A stretch of 64,000 bases of DNA from an uncultured Croceitalea sp. GTDB taxonomy: Bacteria > Bacteroidota > Bacteroidia > Flavobacteriales > Flavobacteriaceae. The DNA is taken from assembly GCA_947494805.1 (NCBI GenBank), contig CANLWK010000003.1, positions 558,001 to 622,000 of the forward strand. Reading direction: 5' to 3'. The notes under the pieces are model-generated. The model did not search any database and was not told the DNA's origin. It saw only the letters and a list, made by a program, of their open reading frames with translations. A program made the position numbers and the translations under genes. This document shows, one piece after another, positions 33,134 to 42,342 of the stretch; the first letter of the stretch is position 1, and every line of letters begins with the position of its first letter.

Positions 33134-34783
33134 ATGTTATTTAAACATTCAAGTTCCTTTATAGTGCTGATTGCTTCCTCCATGTTTTTAATGGGATGCG
33201 GCGCAACTGCTTTGGTCTCTACCCCGGTAGAAAATATAGATACCGTTCCCTTGAAAGTCATGGAACTTACCGATGCTGAAAAGAAGGTTTGGGGCCATAC
33301 CGACCTGTTGTCTGATACCATTCCCGGAATGAGCATTGACAGGGCTTATAATGAAATTATAGGCAACAAGCGCGGCAAAACTGTTATCGTTGCGGTATTG
33401 GACTCTGGTATGGATTTGGACCATGAGGATCTAGATGACGTGCTTTGGACCAATACGGACGAAAAACCCGGAAACGGCAAAGATGATGATAACAATGGTT
33501 ATATAGACGACATCCACGGCTACAATTTTTTAGGTGAATCGTACAACGAGCAACTTGAATACGCGCGAATGTTGCGACTAAATGTGGGTAGCGCCGGCGA
33601 TCGTGCAAAGGCACAAGTAAAACTGGACAAAAAATACCCTGAGGTGTTGCAGAACAAACAACAATATGAACAAATTCTTCAGGTAGTCACAACAGCTGAT
33701 AAGGCTGTAAAAAAAGAGTTGGGGAAAGATTCGTATACCAAAGAAGAGCTTTTGGCGCTCAAGCCAACTACGGAGCAAATGCAGCAAAATGTTGCCGTAC
33801 TTTCGCAAATGTACCAATATGCCGATACCATTGATGATGTGATGTCAGAACTGAACGAGGGCGTTACCTATTTTACAGAACAGGTCAATTACAATCTCAA
33901 CAAAGAATTCGATGGCCGTTCGGCGGTTGGTGACAATCCTTACGATATAAACAGTCGTGGTTATGGTAACGGCAATCCAAAAAATAGGTTTGAAGATGAG
34001 AGTCATGGCACCCATGTTGCAGGAATTATTGCCGCCGAACGAAACAACGGCAAAGGTGCAAATGGTGTTGCAAAGAACGTAAAACTTATGAGCATTAGGG
34101 CGGTTCCAAATGGAGACGAGTATGATAAAGATATTGCTTTGGGTATTCGTTATGCAGTCGACAATGGTGCAAAAATCATCAACTGCAGTTTCGGTAAATC
34201 ATTTTCGCCGAACGCCGAATGGGTGTATGAGGCTATAAAGTATGCTTCTTCAAAAGACGTCTTAATTGTTCATGCGGCCGGTAATGATGGTAATGATCTT
34301 GACAGTTCTGAGAATCCCAATTATCCGAACGACCATAGGTTCCAGGATTCGGAAATCAGCGACAATGTAATCACCGTTGGGGCATTGGCCCCATCTTACG
34401 GTTCAAAAATGGTCGCTACCTTTTCAAATTATGGCAAGGCCAATGTAGACGTGTTCGCTCCGGGCGATGATATTTATTCGACCATGCCCGACAACAAATA
34501 TGATTTTAATGGCGGCACTTCTATGGCAGCACCTGCTGTAGCGGGTATTGCTGCTTTGATTCGGTCATATTATCCTTCTTTGACCGCATCACAGGTAAAG
34601 AAGGTGTTGATGCAATCAGGCCTTCGTTCAAAAGCGTCGGTCATACTTTCTGGTGAACCTTCAAATTCCAAACCTTTTTCAGATGTCTCAAAATCAGGTC
34701 GTATGGTCAATGCGTATAATGCACTTATCATGGCTCAAAACATCTCAAAAGGAAAAATGATCTTAGATTCTAGCGCCCAATAA
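33134..34783 (+). CDS. S8 (subtilisin-family) lipoprotein protease
   Basis: A 549-residue protein with a lipobox at Cys22 (SSMFLMGC). The catalytic triad is Asp90 (VAVLDSGMD), His291 (ESHGTHVAGI) and Ser463 (GGTSMAAPAVAG), with oxyanion Asn in AAGNDG. Between Asp90 and His291 there are about 200 residues, against 30-40 in subtilisin; this insertion is helical and rich in Lys, Gln and Tyr (about 120-270). It is probably an envelope protease for peptide breakdown or processing. The M1 peptidase gene starts one base after its stop, so the two form a proteolytic operon. Confidence 0.93.
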   Translation: MLFKHSSSFIVLIASSMFLMGCGATALVSTPVENIDTVPLKVMELTDAEKKVWGHTDLLSDTIPGMSIDRAYNEIIGNKRGKTVIVAVLDSGMDLDHEDLDDVLWTNTDEKPGNGKDDDNNGYIDDIHGYNFLGESYNEQLEYARMLRLNVGSAGDRAKAQVKLDKKYPEVLQNKQQYEQILQVVTTADKAVKKELGKDSYTKEELLALKPTTEQMQQNVAVLSQMYQYADTIDDVMSELNEGVTYFTEQVNYNLNKEFDGRSAVGDNPYDINSRGYGNGNPKNRFEDESHGTHVAGIIAAERNNGKGANGVAKNVKLMSIRAVPNGDEYDKDIALGIRYAVDNGAKIINCSFGKSFSPNAEWVYEAIKYASSKDVLIVHAAGNDGNDLDSSENPNYPNDHRFQDSEISDNVITVGALAPSYGSKMVATFSNYGKANVDVFAPGDDIYSTMPDNKYDFNGGTSMAAPAVAGIAALIRSYYPSLTASQVKKVLMQSGLRSKASVILSGEPSNSKPFSDVSKSGRMVNAYNALIMAQNISKGKMILDSSAQ

Positions 34784-34784
34784 T

Positions 34785-36638
34785 ATGATAAACATTGTTA
34801 AAAAAATCGTTTTTGCCCTGTTGTGTGGCCTAACTACCTTAATAGCCCAAAACAACACGCCGTATTGGCAACAACATGTAGATTACACCATGGACGTTAC
34901 CATGGACGTTGAAACCTTTCAGTATGAGGGTTCACAAAAATTAGTCTATACGAACAATTCCACTGATGTATTGAACAGAGTCTACTACCATTTGTATTAC
35001 AATGCTTTTCAACCGGGCAGTGAAATGGATGTTCGGTTACAGACCATTAAAGATGGTGATAAGCGAATGATGAACGATGGTCAAAGTCGTATTGCAACGT
35101 TGACCGAAAGTGAAATGGGCTATCTGCACGTGACTACGTTAACGCAAGACGGCGCAGCGGTAAACTATAATGAAGAAGAAACGATTTTGGTAGTTGATTT
35201 GGCACAACCCATACCCGCTGGCGGAAAAACCACATTTGATATGACGTTCAAAGGCCAAGTACCGCTACAGATACGTCGCTCAGGCAGAAATAACAAAGAG
35301 GGTGTTGCGCTTTCCATGAGTCAGTGGTTTCCAAAAATTTCAGAATATGATTTCGAAGGATGGCACCCCAACCCTTACATAGCACGTGAATTTCATGGTG
35401 TGTGGGGTGACTTTGACGTCAAAATTACGTTGGACAAAGATTATGTTGTCGGGGGTACCGGATACCTACAGAACCCCAATGAAATTGGTCATGGCAATGA
35501 AACACCGGGTACAAAGGTCAAAACCAAAGGAAAAACATTGACGTGGCACTTTAAAGCACCCAATGTACATGATTTCATGTGGGCGGCAGATCCAGAATAT
35601 ATACACGATTCAGTTAAAATGGACAATGGACCGACATTACACTTCTACTACAAAAACAAACCTGAGCTTGCTGAAAATTGGAAAAACCTTCAGGAGAAAA
35701 CAGCCGCGGCCATGGAGTTTTTCAGTAAAAACATAGGCCCATATCCATATGAACAATATTCCGTTATTCAAGGTGGTGATGGCGGCATGGAGTATGCCAT
35801 GAGCACCTTGATTACTGGAGAAAGAAAGTTTGGAAGCCTAGTGGGAGTAATGGTCCATGAAATGGCGCACTCTTGGTTTCAGCACCTATTGGCCACCAAT
35901 GAATCAAAGCACTCTTGGATGGATGAAGGCTTTACTTCATTTATCAGTAGTCTTTGCATGAATGAAATTATGGAGCAAGGTAAAGAGAATCCGTTTGAAG
36001 GTTCGTATCGCGGATATTATTGGTTGGTAAGCGCAGGGAGCGAACAGCCACAAACGACACACGCCGACCGTTATGCGCTGAATTCTGCTTACGGCATAGC
36101 GGCCTATAGCAAAGGGTCAATCTTCTTGTCACAACTTGGTTATGTTATCGGGCAAAATAAACTGATGGAGACCATTAGAAAGTACTATGAAGATTTTAAG
36201 TTTAAGCATCCTGTGCCCAATGATATCAAAAGAACCGCAGAAAAAGTATCGGGCATGGAATTGGATTGGTACTTAATGGACTGGACACAAACCACCAATA
36301 CCATAGATTACGGCATTAAAGAGGTCGCAGAAGAAAATGGGAAAACTAAAGTGGTGCTAGAACGCATTGGACTAATGCCAATGCCCTTGGATATTTTGGT
36401 GGTTGATGCGCAAGGCAATCAAGAAACCTATTATGTGCCTTTGCGTATGATGCGTGGCGAAAAAGATAATCCATATCCAAATCTAAAAAGAACGGTGGTT
36501 GATGACTGGGCTTGGGCATATCCCACTTATGAATTGATTTTGGACAAACCCATCAGTGACATTGCCGGTATTCTTATTGATCCCTCTAAATTGATGGCCG
36601 ATATCAATCAAGAGAACAATACATATCAACCTGAATAA
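34785..36638 (+). CDS. M1-family zinc aminopeptidase
   Basis: A 617-residue secreted metallopeptidase with a signal peptide (KKIVFALLCGLTTLIAQ). The catalytic zinc site is HEMAH (near residue 357) followed 18 residues later by Glu in WMDEGF. The exopeptidase motif is GGMEYAMST. An N-terminal beta-domain and a C-terminal helical segment are present. It removes N-terminal residues from peptides, probably in the periplasm, acting downstream of the endoprotease encoded just before. The operon ends at the strong terminator at 36660-36700. Confidence 0.95.
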   Translation: MINIVKKIVFALLCGLTTLIAQNNTPYWQQHVDYTMDVTMDVETFQYEGSQKLVYTNNSTDVLNRVYYHLYYNAFQPGSEMDVRLQTIKDGDKRMMNDGQSRIATLTESEMGYLHVTTLTQDGAAVNYNEEETILVVDLAQPIPAGGKTTFDMTFKGQVPLQIRRSGRNNKEGVALSMSQWFPKISEYDFEGWHPNPYIAREFHGVWGDFDVKITLDKDYVVGGTGYLQNPNEIGHGNETPGTKVKTKGKTLTWHFKAPNVHDFMWAADPEYIHDSVKMDNGPTLHFYYKNKPELAENWKNLQEKTAAAMEFFSKNIGPYPYEQYSVIQGGDGGMEYAMSTLITGERKFGSLVGVMVHEMAHSWFQHLLATNESKHSWMDEGFTSFISSLCMNEIMEQGKENPFEGSYRGYYWLVSAGSEQPQTTHADRYALNSAYGIAAYSKGSIFLSQLGYVIGQNKLMETIRKYYEDFKFKHPVPNDIKRTAEKVSGMELDWYLMDWTQTTNTIDYGIKEVAEENGKTKVVLERIGLMPMPLDILVVDAQGNQETYYVPLRMMRGEKDNPYPNLKRTVVDDWAWAYPTYELILDKPISDIAGILIDPSKLMADINQENNTYQPE

Positions 36639-36659
36639 ACTGATTCAGCCTTACTTAAC

Positions 36660-36700
36660 ACATCCGTTATGCACTAAAGTGTAACGGATGTTTTATTTTT
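36660..36700 (+). terminator. Rho-independent terminator after the M1 peptidase gene
   Basis: ACATCCGTTA/TAACGGATGT, a 10-bp stem with an inner CAC/GTG extension, is followed by TTTTATTTTT. It ends the S8-M1 operon, 21 bp before the rnpA start. Confidence 0.85.
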
Positions 36701-36720
36701 AAGCGATTTCAAAGTACCTC

Positions 36721-37119
36721 ATGGACAAAACCGCCCGTTTGAAAAAGTTTGCTTTCCCAAAAAAGGAAAAATTAAAAAGCAAAAAATTGATTGAACAATT
36801 GTTTGCAGAGGGCAAATCCATAACCGTTTTTCCATTAAAGCTGATTTATCTACCAATTGTATTTGATGATGATGTGCAGTTTAAAACTATGGTGGTCGCC
36901 CCAAAGAAAAACTTCAAAAGTGCGGTCAAGCGAAACCGGGTCAAACGGTTGTTGCGTGAAGCATACCGCTTGAACAAGCCATACATATTTAACAACATTG
37001 AGGGAAATTTTGCGTTGGCTATTTTATATATTGGAAAAGAAATGCCCGATTATCATCTCGTAGAACTTAAAACAAAAGGACTTCTAGAGCAATTCGTCAA
37101 AAAATATAACCATGAATAG
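36721..37119 (+). CDS. rnpA: Ribonuclease P protein component
   Basis: A 132-residue basic protein with the RnpA start KSKKLIEQLFAEGKSITVFPLKLIYL and signature KSAVKRNRVKRLLREAYR. It binds the RNase P RNA and helps 5' processing of pre-tRNA. The usual bacterial partner rpmH is not next to it; instead its last 8 bp overlap the S41 protease gene, an arrangement I believe is common in Bacteroidetes. Confidence 0.96.
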   Translation: MDKTARLKKFAFPKKEKLKSKKLIEQLFAEGKSITVFPLKLIYLPIVFDDDVQFKTMVVAPKKNFKSAVKRNRVKRLLREAYRLNKPYIFNNIEGNFALAILYIGKEMPDYHLVELKTKGLLEQFVKKYNHE

Positions 37120-38737
37120 GTTTACCAAAAAACAGTTTTTTATACCTGTTATAGCACTCGTTTTCTTGTTTGCGGCAACGAGTTTTAAAAGTGATTTTTT
37201 TGAAATCGCCAAACAAATTGAAATCTTCACAACCTTGTTCAAAGAATTGAACATGAACTATGTTGATGAAACGAATCCGGGGGAGTTGATGGATTCTGCC
37301 ATAAAGAACATGCTCGATGAACTTGATCCCTATACCAAGTTCTTGAACGAACAGGATGTTGAAGAATATAAAATAAAAAACGCTGGAGAGTATTCAGGCA
37401 TTGGTGCATTGGTGCGGTCTTATGACGATAGATTGTTAATCGTTGAGCCTTACAAAGATTATCCGGCTGATAAAGCAGGTTTAAAAGCAGGTGATGAAGT
37501 CATTCAGATTGGTGACATCAAAGTTTCTGATTTTGATGACAATGCCAGCGAACTTTTAAAAGGCGCCAATGAAACCAGTGTCAACATCACTTTTAAAAGA
37601 CAGGGTAAAACCCAAACTGCCACCATCAAAAGAGAAGGGGTTGAGGTAGATGCTGTTCCCTATTACAAAATGGCAAATGATAAAACGGGCTACATTGTGC
37701 TCTCGCGATTTAATCGTAAAGCATCAAAACAAACCAAAGCTGCTTTACAAAACTTAAAGGGTCAAGGTGCAGAGCGCTTGATTTTGGACCTTAGGGGAAA
37801 TCCTGGTGGTTTGTTGTCTGAAGCCATCAATGTGTGTAATCTTTTTGTTCCAAAGGGAGAACTCATTGTCACAACAAAATCAAAAGTTAAAAAATTCAAT
37901 CAAGAGTATAAGACCAAAAACCAGCCTGAGGACATTGAGATTCCCTTAGTGGTTTTGGTAAATGGCAGTAGTGCGTCGGCCAGTGAAATTGTTTCTGGCG
38001 GACTACAAGATTTGGACCGTGCAGTTGTTCTAGGAGCAAGGAGCTTTGGAAAAGGCTTGGTACAACGGCCGTTGAAGCTGACCTATGGAACACAATTAAA
38101 AGTGACCATCTCACGGTATTATACGCCCTCCGGCAGATGTATTCAGTCTTTGGACTATTGGAACCGTGATGATGCCGGAAATGCAGTCAGAAATACTAAA
38201 TTCAATCAATTCAAGACAAAAAATGGAAGGACTGTTGAAGACGGTGGAGGGGTAATGCCCGATATTGAAATTGCCTCTTCAAAATCAAATGCCCTGACCG
38301 ATGCCCTGTTACAAAACAACATTGTTTTTGATTTTGCAACTGATTTTTACTATAACCACACGTTCAACGAAGTAAACGATTTCAAATTTTCAGATAGCGA
38401 TTATGGTGCGTTCAAAAAGTACGTCGAAAATAAAAACTTCACTTTTCAGACAGAGACAGAGAAATTATTGGAAGAATCTCTGAACAAAGACGATAGCCTT
38501 TTGGGTACCGATGTTCAAAACAAATACAAAGAGCTTTTGTTGGCTGTCAATAAGGGTAAAATAGAAGCTCTTGACACCTATAAGACCGAAATTTCTAAAA
38601 AACTGACCGATGAGATCATCAAAAGATATTTCTATCGTGATGGTCTTTACGATTATAGTGTTCTGCATGACGATGCCATTTTGACTGCTGCAGAACTGCT
38701 TAAAAATGAACAAAAGTATAATGCCATTTTACAGTAA
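37112..38737 (+). CDS. S41-family C-terminal processing protease
   Basis: A 541-residue protein with an N-terminal membrane or signal segment (FFIPVIALVFLFAATSF), a PDZ domain about 85-170 (GEYSGIGALVRSYDDRLLIVEP...GDEVIQIGDIKV) and an S41 catalytic core. Core features are LDLRGNPGGLLSEAINVCNLF, the Ser in GSSASASEIVSGGLQD and the Lys in ARSFGKGLVQ. Ctp/Tsp proteases trim C-termini of envelope proteins; which substrates is unknown. It overlaps rnpA by 8 bp upstream and the hydrolase gene by up to 32 bp downstream, so three genes probably share one transcript. Confidence 0.95.
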   Translation: MNRFTKKQFFIPVIALVFLFAATSFKSDFFEIAKQIEIFTTLFKELNMNYVDETNPGELMDSAIKNMLDELDPYTKFLNEQDVEEYKIKNAGEYSGIGALVRSYDDRLLIVEPYKDYPADKAGLKAGDEVIQIGDIKVSDFDDNASELLKGANETSVNITFKRQGKTQTATIKREGVEVDAVPYYKMANDKTGYIVLSRFNRKASKQTKAALQNLKGQGAERLILDLRGNPGGLLSEAINVCNLFVPKGELIVTTKSKVKKFNQEYKTKNQPEDIEIPLVVLVNGSSASASEIVSGGLQDLDRAVVLGARSFGKGLVQRPLKLTYGTQLKVTISRYYTPSGRCIQSLDYWNRDDAGNAVRNTKFNQFKTKNGRTVEDGGGVMPDIEIASSKSNALTDALLQNNIVFDFATDFYYNHTFNEVNDFKFSDSDYGAFKKYVENKNFTFQTETEKLLEESLNKDDSLLGTDVQNKYKELLLAVNKGKIEALDTYKTEISKKLTDEIIKRYFYRDGLYDYSVLHDDAILTAAELLKNEQKYNAILQ

Positions 38738-39938
38738 GAGCGACAGTATTTTTAATACAGGCTTTTTAAAGTCATTTGGTCTGGCGTTTTGTTGGCTGGT
38801 CCTATTGCCCTTTTTGACGTTTGCTCAAATAACTTTCAAAAAGGGAGTCGTCATAGACTCAGTCGAGGTTTTAAACACTACCGGTGAGTCTTTTGCGCTT
38901 TATCTGCCTAAATCTTTTGATACCACTAAGCCCAGTTCTATCATTTTCGTATTTGAACCCGCAGCAAGAGGGGCTGTTGGAGTTGCCCCATTCACCGAGG
39001 CGGCCGAGACATACGGACATATTATAGTCTGTTCAAACAATTCTAAAAACGGACCCTATGAAAAGAGCTTTCAGTTTGCCAACACACTTTTTGACCATGT
39101 TTTTTCGACCTTCACCATAAATGAAAGTGAAATGTACGTAGCAGGATTTTCAGGAGGTGCACGACTTGCTTCGGCCATTGCTGTGCTAACGGACAGGTTT
39201 GTAGGGGTTATTGCTTGTGGTGCGGGACTTTCAGCCGACCCTTCACATATACCTTCAGTACAAAGTTTTGCGTATGTTGGTATTTGTGGAAACGAAGATA
39301 TGAACTACCGCGAAATGCTGAACAACAAGGGCTTTCTTGAAAAGACCGGATTAAAAAACACCCTAATTACCTATAATGGCGAGCATCGATGGCCACCAAA
39401 AGACCAGATAAACAAGGCTTTTCGCTGGCTAAGCATTGCAACCGATACCCATAAAGAATCATGGGTTACCAACTTCAATGCCGAATATCAAGAAGCTGAC
39501 TTACTTAAAGCTAACAATGAACAGCTATTGGCGGCAGAGAATTATGATAGACTATTGCGCTTTTATAGTTCACATTTTTCGCTCGATACTGTTAAGACCA
39601 GCTATCTTACCTTAACAGGTTCAAAACCTTACAAAACCGAAGTGAAAGCGCTGCAAATGGCATTGGCAAAAGAGGATGAATGGTCAAAAAGGCTTTTTGA
39701 CCGCTTCAATAAAGACATACAAAGCCCTAAAAGCGTAAATATGTCATGGTGGCGCAAAGAGTTTGAGAAGCTTAAAAAATTAGAGGAAAAGGGCGCTAAG
39801 CAGCAAAAAAAAATGATAAAGCGCTTGCGTTTTAGCCTTTTTGCAGCAGCGTATTCTCGCGGCAATCCAAACCTATATAGTTCAAACAACGGGCAATTAG
39901 AATTCTGTAAAAAAATTCGAAATCTGATTTATCTTTAA
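38706..39938 (+). CDS. Alpha/beta-hydrolase-like secreted protein, possibly truncated
   Basis: A 410-residue protein starting at ATG 38706 (or ATG 38721). The N-terminus has a hydrophobic segment at about 20-40 (GFLKSFGLAFCWLVLLPFLTFAQ), which resembles a signal peptide after an unusually long polar start. The nucleophile elbow is AGFSGGAR with Ser149, and a PPKDQINKAFRWL segment follows the predicted catalytic His region. The C-terminal part is helical and Lys-rich and stops abruptly (FCKKIRNLIYL) 22 bp before the methyltransferase gene. The last residues look atypical and may be a junction made when the restriction-modification genes arrived. Substrate unknown. Confidence 0.78.
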   Translation: MNKSIMPFYSKSDSIFNTGFLKSFGLAFCWLVLLPFLTFAQITFKKGVVIDSVEVLNTTGESFALYLPKSFDTTKPSSIIFVFEPAARGAVGVAPFTEAAETYGHIIVCSNNSKNGPYEKSFQFANTLFDHVFSTFTINESEMYVAGFSGGARLASAIAVLTDRFVGVIACGAGLSADPSHIPSVQSFAYVGICGNEDMNYREMLNNKGFLEKTGLKNTLITYNGEHRWPPKDQINKAFRWLSIATDTHKESWVTNFNAEYQEADLLKANNEQLLAAENYDRLLRFYSSHFSLDTVKTSYLTLTGSKPYKTEVKALQMALAKEDEWSKRLFDRFNKDIQSPKSVNMSWWRKEFEKLKKLEEKGAKQQKKMIKRLRFSLFAAAYSRGNPNLYSSNNGQLEFCKKIRNLIYL

Positions 39939-39959
39939 AATGGCTAAATTCGAAACCAT

Positions 39960-41183
39960 ATGCTAAAAGTATGTGAGCTTTTTGCTGGTGTTGGTGGTTT
40001 TCGCCTAGGCCTTGAAAAAACCGCTGGTTTTCAGGTGGTCTGGAGCAATCAATGGGAGCCGTCAACCAAAACTCAACATGCTTCATTGGTATACGAAGCA
40101 AAGTTCGGCAAGAACAACCATTCTAACTTTAATATTGAAGAAGTTCCGACAAAAGATATTCCTGATCATGACGTTCTTGTTGGTGGTTTTCCCTGCCAAG
40201 ATTATTCTGTGGCAACCACCTTGAAAAACTCCAAAGGCTTATTGGGGAAAAAAGGTGTGCTTTGGTGGTCCATACATCGTATTCTTCAAGAGAAAAAGAA
40301 CAAACCCAAATATCTTGTTCTTGAAAATGTAGATCGCTTGTTAAAATCCCCTTCCTCGCAGCGGGGGCGAGATTTTGCAGTTATGCTTAAAGGCCTTTCT
40401 GACCTGGGTTACATCGTGGAATGGCGCGTCATCAACGCGGCCGAATATGGTATGCCACAACGCCGTAGACGAATTTTTGTTCTGGCTTTTCATAATTCAA
40501 CCAAAATGCATAGAAATTATCAAAAGACCGTAGCTGAGGACCTATTGCTGCATAAAGGGGTCTTGGCAGGTGCATTTGCCGTTTCAACAAACCAACAGCA
40601 AGTAAATGTTTTTGAGCTTGAAGATGACATCGTAACCCTTTCTACCAACTTTAATGTAAATAAATCACTTTCACCATTTCAGAACACTGGTGTCTGTATA
40701 AATGGCATTGTTACCACAATAAAAACCACCCCTAATTATGATGGTCAAAGTGTTATGTTATCAGATGTTCTACAAAACGGAGAGGTCACCGATGAGTTTT
40801 TTATTTCACAGAAAGATTTGACCAAATGGGAATACCTCAAGGGTTCAAAAAAAGAAGTGCGTACTACCAAAGAAGGTTTTCAATATCATTACGCCGAAGG
40901 AAGCATGGTGTTTCCTGACGCCTTGGACAAACCCTCACGAACCATTATAACCGGAGAAGGAGGTAAATCTCCCTCAAGATTCAAACATGTGGTACAAACA
41001 CCGAAAGGATTGCGAAGACTTACTCCTGTTGAGTTGGAGCGACTCAATATGTTTCCTGACGACCACACAAAGCTACATGGAATCTCAGATGCCAAAAGGG
41101 CCTTTTTTATGGGGAATGCCTTGGTTGTTGGTATTGTTGAAAAGATAGGTCGTTCATTACTTCGGCAAATCAATCACAATTGA
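39960..41183 (+). CDS. DNA (cytosine-5) methyltransferase
   Basis: A 407-residue C5 methyltransferase. AdoMet motif I is FAGVGGFRLGLE, catalytic motif IV is VGGFPCQDYS (Cys79), motif VI is VLENVDRLL, motif VIII is QRRRRIFVLAF, and the C-terminal motif X is FFMGNALVV. A target-recognition region lies about 190-320. It methylates C5 of cytosine in a site that cannot be read here. A weak -7 element (TATCTTTA, 39930-39937) lies inside the end of the hydrolase gene. Its stop TGA overlaps the TTG start of the next gene, giving a tightly coupled restriction-modification pair. Confidence 0.95.
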   Translation: MLKVCELFAGVGGFRLGLEKTAGFQVVWSNQWEPSTKTQHASLVYEAKFGKNNHSNFNIEEVPTKDIPDHDVLVGGFPCQDYSVATTLKNSKGLLGKKGVLWWSIHRILQEKKNKPKYLVLENVDRLLKSPSSQRGRDFAVMLKGLSDLGYIVEWRVINAAEYGMPQRRRRIFVLAFHNSTKMHRNYQKTVAEDLLLHKGVLAGAFAVSTNQQQVNVFELEDDIVTLSTNFNVNKSLSPFQNTGVCINGIVTTIKTTPNYDGQSVMLSDVLQNGEVTDEFFISQKDLTKWEYLKGSKKEVRTTKEGFQYHYAEGSMVFPDALDKPSRTIITGEGGKSPSRFKHVVQTPKGLRRLTPVELERLNMFPDDHTKLHGISDAKRAFFMGNALVVGIVEKIGRSLLRQINHN

Positions 41184-41782
41184 GGTCCAGCAGTTTTCAA
41201 GATGACTTAACAAAAGAGCGGCTACTAGCTGCTTTTTTAGATGGCATCTATGTTAAAAACCTTCGTCAGTACACTTTTGAGCGCGTTACTCATATTGAAC
41301 GGCAACTTCTTGGCATTGACCTTACACTAACCCATAAAACCTCGGGAAAGTCATATCATATTGATGAAAAGTCCCAATTGGATTATATCAACGAGGATCT
41401 GCCCACTTTTGCCTTTGAACTGTCGTACTTAAAAAAGAAAAAAGAGCGATTAGGTTGGCTGTTCGACCAAAAAAAGAAAACAGATTTCTATGCTTTGGTG
41501 ACAGCTATTTTTCAAGACGACAATGAATACTCATCTTGTAAAATTACTTTGGTCAATAGAAATAGGCTCATAGCCCTACTTACAAACTTAGGTTTTCAAG
41601 CTGATACTATTAAAAGTCATAGAACTAATGGAGTACACGGAAAAACAACGTTGCCTTTTCTCGATCCTAAAACACAAGGGTATTTGTATCTGTCAAAAAA
41701 CAATAAAGTGGAACAACCGCTAAACTTAGTGCTTCGTTTAGAATGGCTATTACGGTCTGGAGTAGCAAAAAGACTGGTGTAA
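41180..41782 (+). CDS. Putative restriction endonuclease, PD-(D/E)XK-like
   Basis: A 200-residue protein starting at TTG 41180, overlapping the methyltransferase stop by 4 bp. Residues 44-66 read LLGIDLTL...YHIDEKSQ: a strand with Asp47, then a second strand with Asp62-Glu63-Lys64, the layout of the PD-(D/E)XK nuclease core. Further conserved-looking segments are LPTFAFELSYLKKK and GWLFDQKKKTDFYALV. No restriction family is recognised by name. Gene order, coupling and the motif make it the probable cognate nuclease, but a helper or repair nuclease is possible. No Vsr signature is seen. Confidence 0.7.
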   Translation: MRSSSFQDDLTKERLLAAFLDGIYVKNLRQYTFERVTHIERQLLGIDLTLTHKTSGKSYHIDEKSQLDYINEDLPTFAFELSYLKKKKERLGWLFDQKKKTDFYALVTAIFQDDNEYSSCKITLVNRNRLIALLTNLGFQADTIKSHRTNGVHGKTTLPFLDPKTQGYLYLSKNNKVEQPLNLVLRLEWLLRSGVAKRLV

Positions 41783-41901
41783 ACCACTTATTTTTCGATA
41801 TAATTATAATCGTTTGCAAAGCTAGTTTGAACGATGGTTAAAGACACCTTACCTTGACCAACGAAAGGGATTGTACTTAATCGCAAAGTCAACCTGTCAA
41901 A

Positions 41902-42342
41902 CTAGTGCTTGATCATTCTTATATGGGGAATACCGTCTTCTAAGTACTCTTCTCCAAAAGTTTCAAAACCTAGGCCAACATAAAACTTCATGAGATATGT
42001 TTGTGCAGAAAGTTCAATTATTGAGCGTTTGAGTGTTTTTTCAACAAATGTCAATGTGGCCTGCATGATTTTTTTGCCATAACCGTACTTTCGCATTTCA
42101 GACGATACCACCACTCTTCCAATCGAAGTTTTCTCAAAATAATCACCAGGATTGAAAACCCGCGTGTAGGCAACAATTTCATCATTCACGGTTCCTAAAA
42201 CATGAAAGGCCTTTTGATCTTTTCCGTCAATGTCTTGATAAACGCATTCTTGTTCCACTACAAACACCTCGCTTCTCAATTGTAGGAGCTGATATAACTC
42301 TTTAGTATTAAGTTCATCAAAGGTTTTTACAATACTTTTCAT
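41902..42342 (-). CDS. GNAT N-acetyltransferase, ElaA-like
   Basis: A 146-residue GNAT-fold protein. The start resembles ElaA (LNTKELYQLLQLRSEVFVVEQECVYQDIDGKD). The acetyl-CoA site has SIGRVVVSSEMRKYGYGKKIM, and LSAQTYLMKFYVGLGFETFGEEYLEDGIPHIRM is typical of the ElaA end. The substrate is unknown. Its ATG follows the CDF-transporter stop with no spacer, so the two are co-transcribed. Confidence 0.9.
   Translation of the reverse strand: MKSIVKTFDELNTKELYQLLQLRSEVFVVEQECVYQDIDGKDQKAFHVLGTVNDEIVAYTRVFNPGDYFEKTSIGRVVVSSEMRKYGYGKKIMQATLTFVEKTLKRSIIELSAQTYLMKFYVGLGFETFGEEYLEDGIPHIRMIKH

Noticed and set aside
39960-41782. Prophage or insertion-sequence origin for the restriction-modification unit
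   Set aside because: No integrase, transposase, terminal inverted repeats or target duplication was seen at either side.
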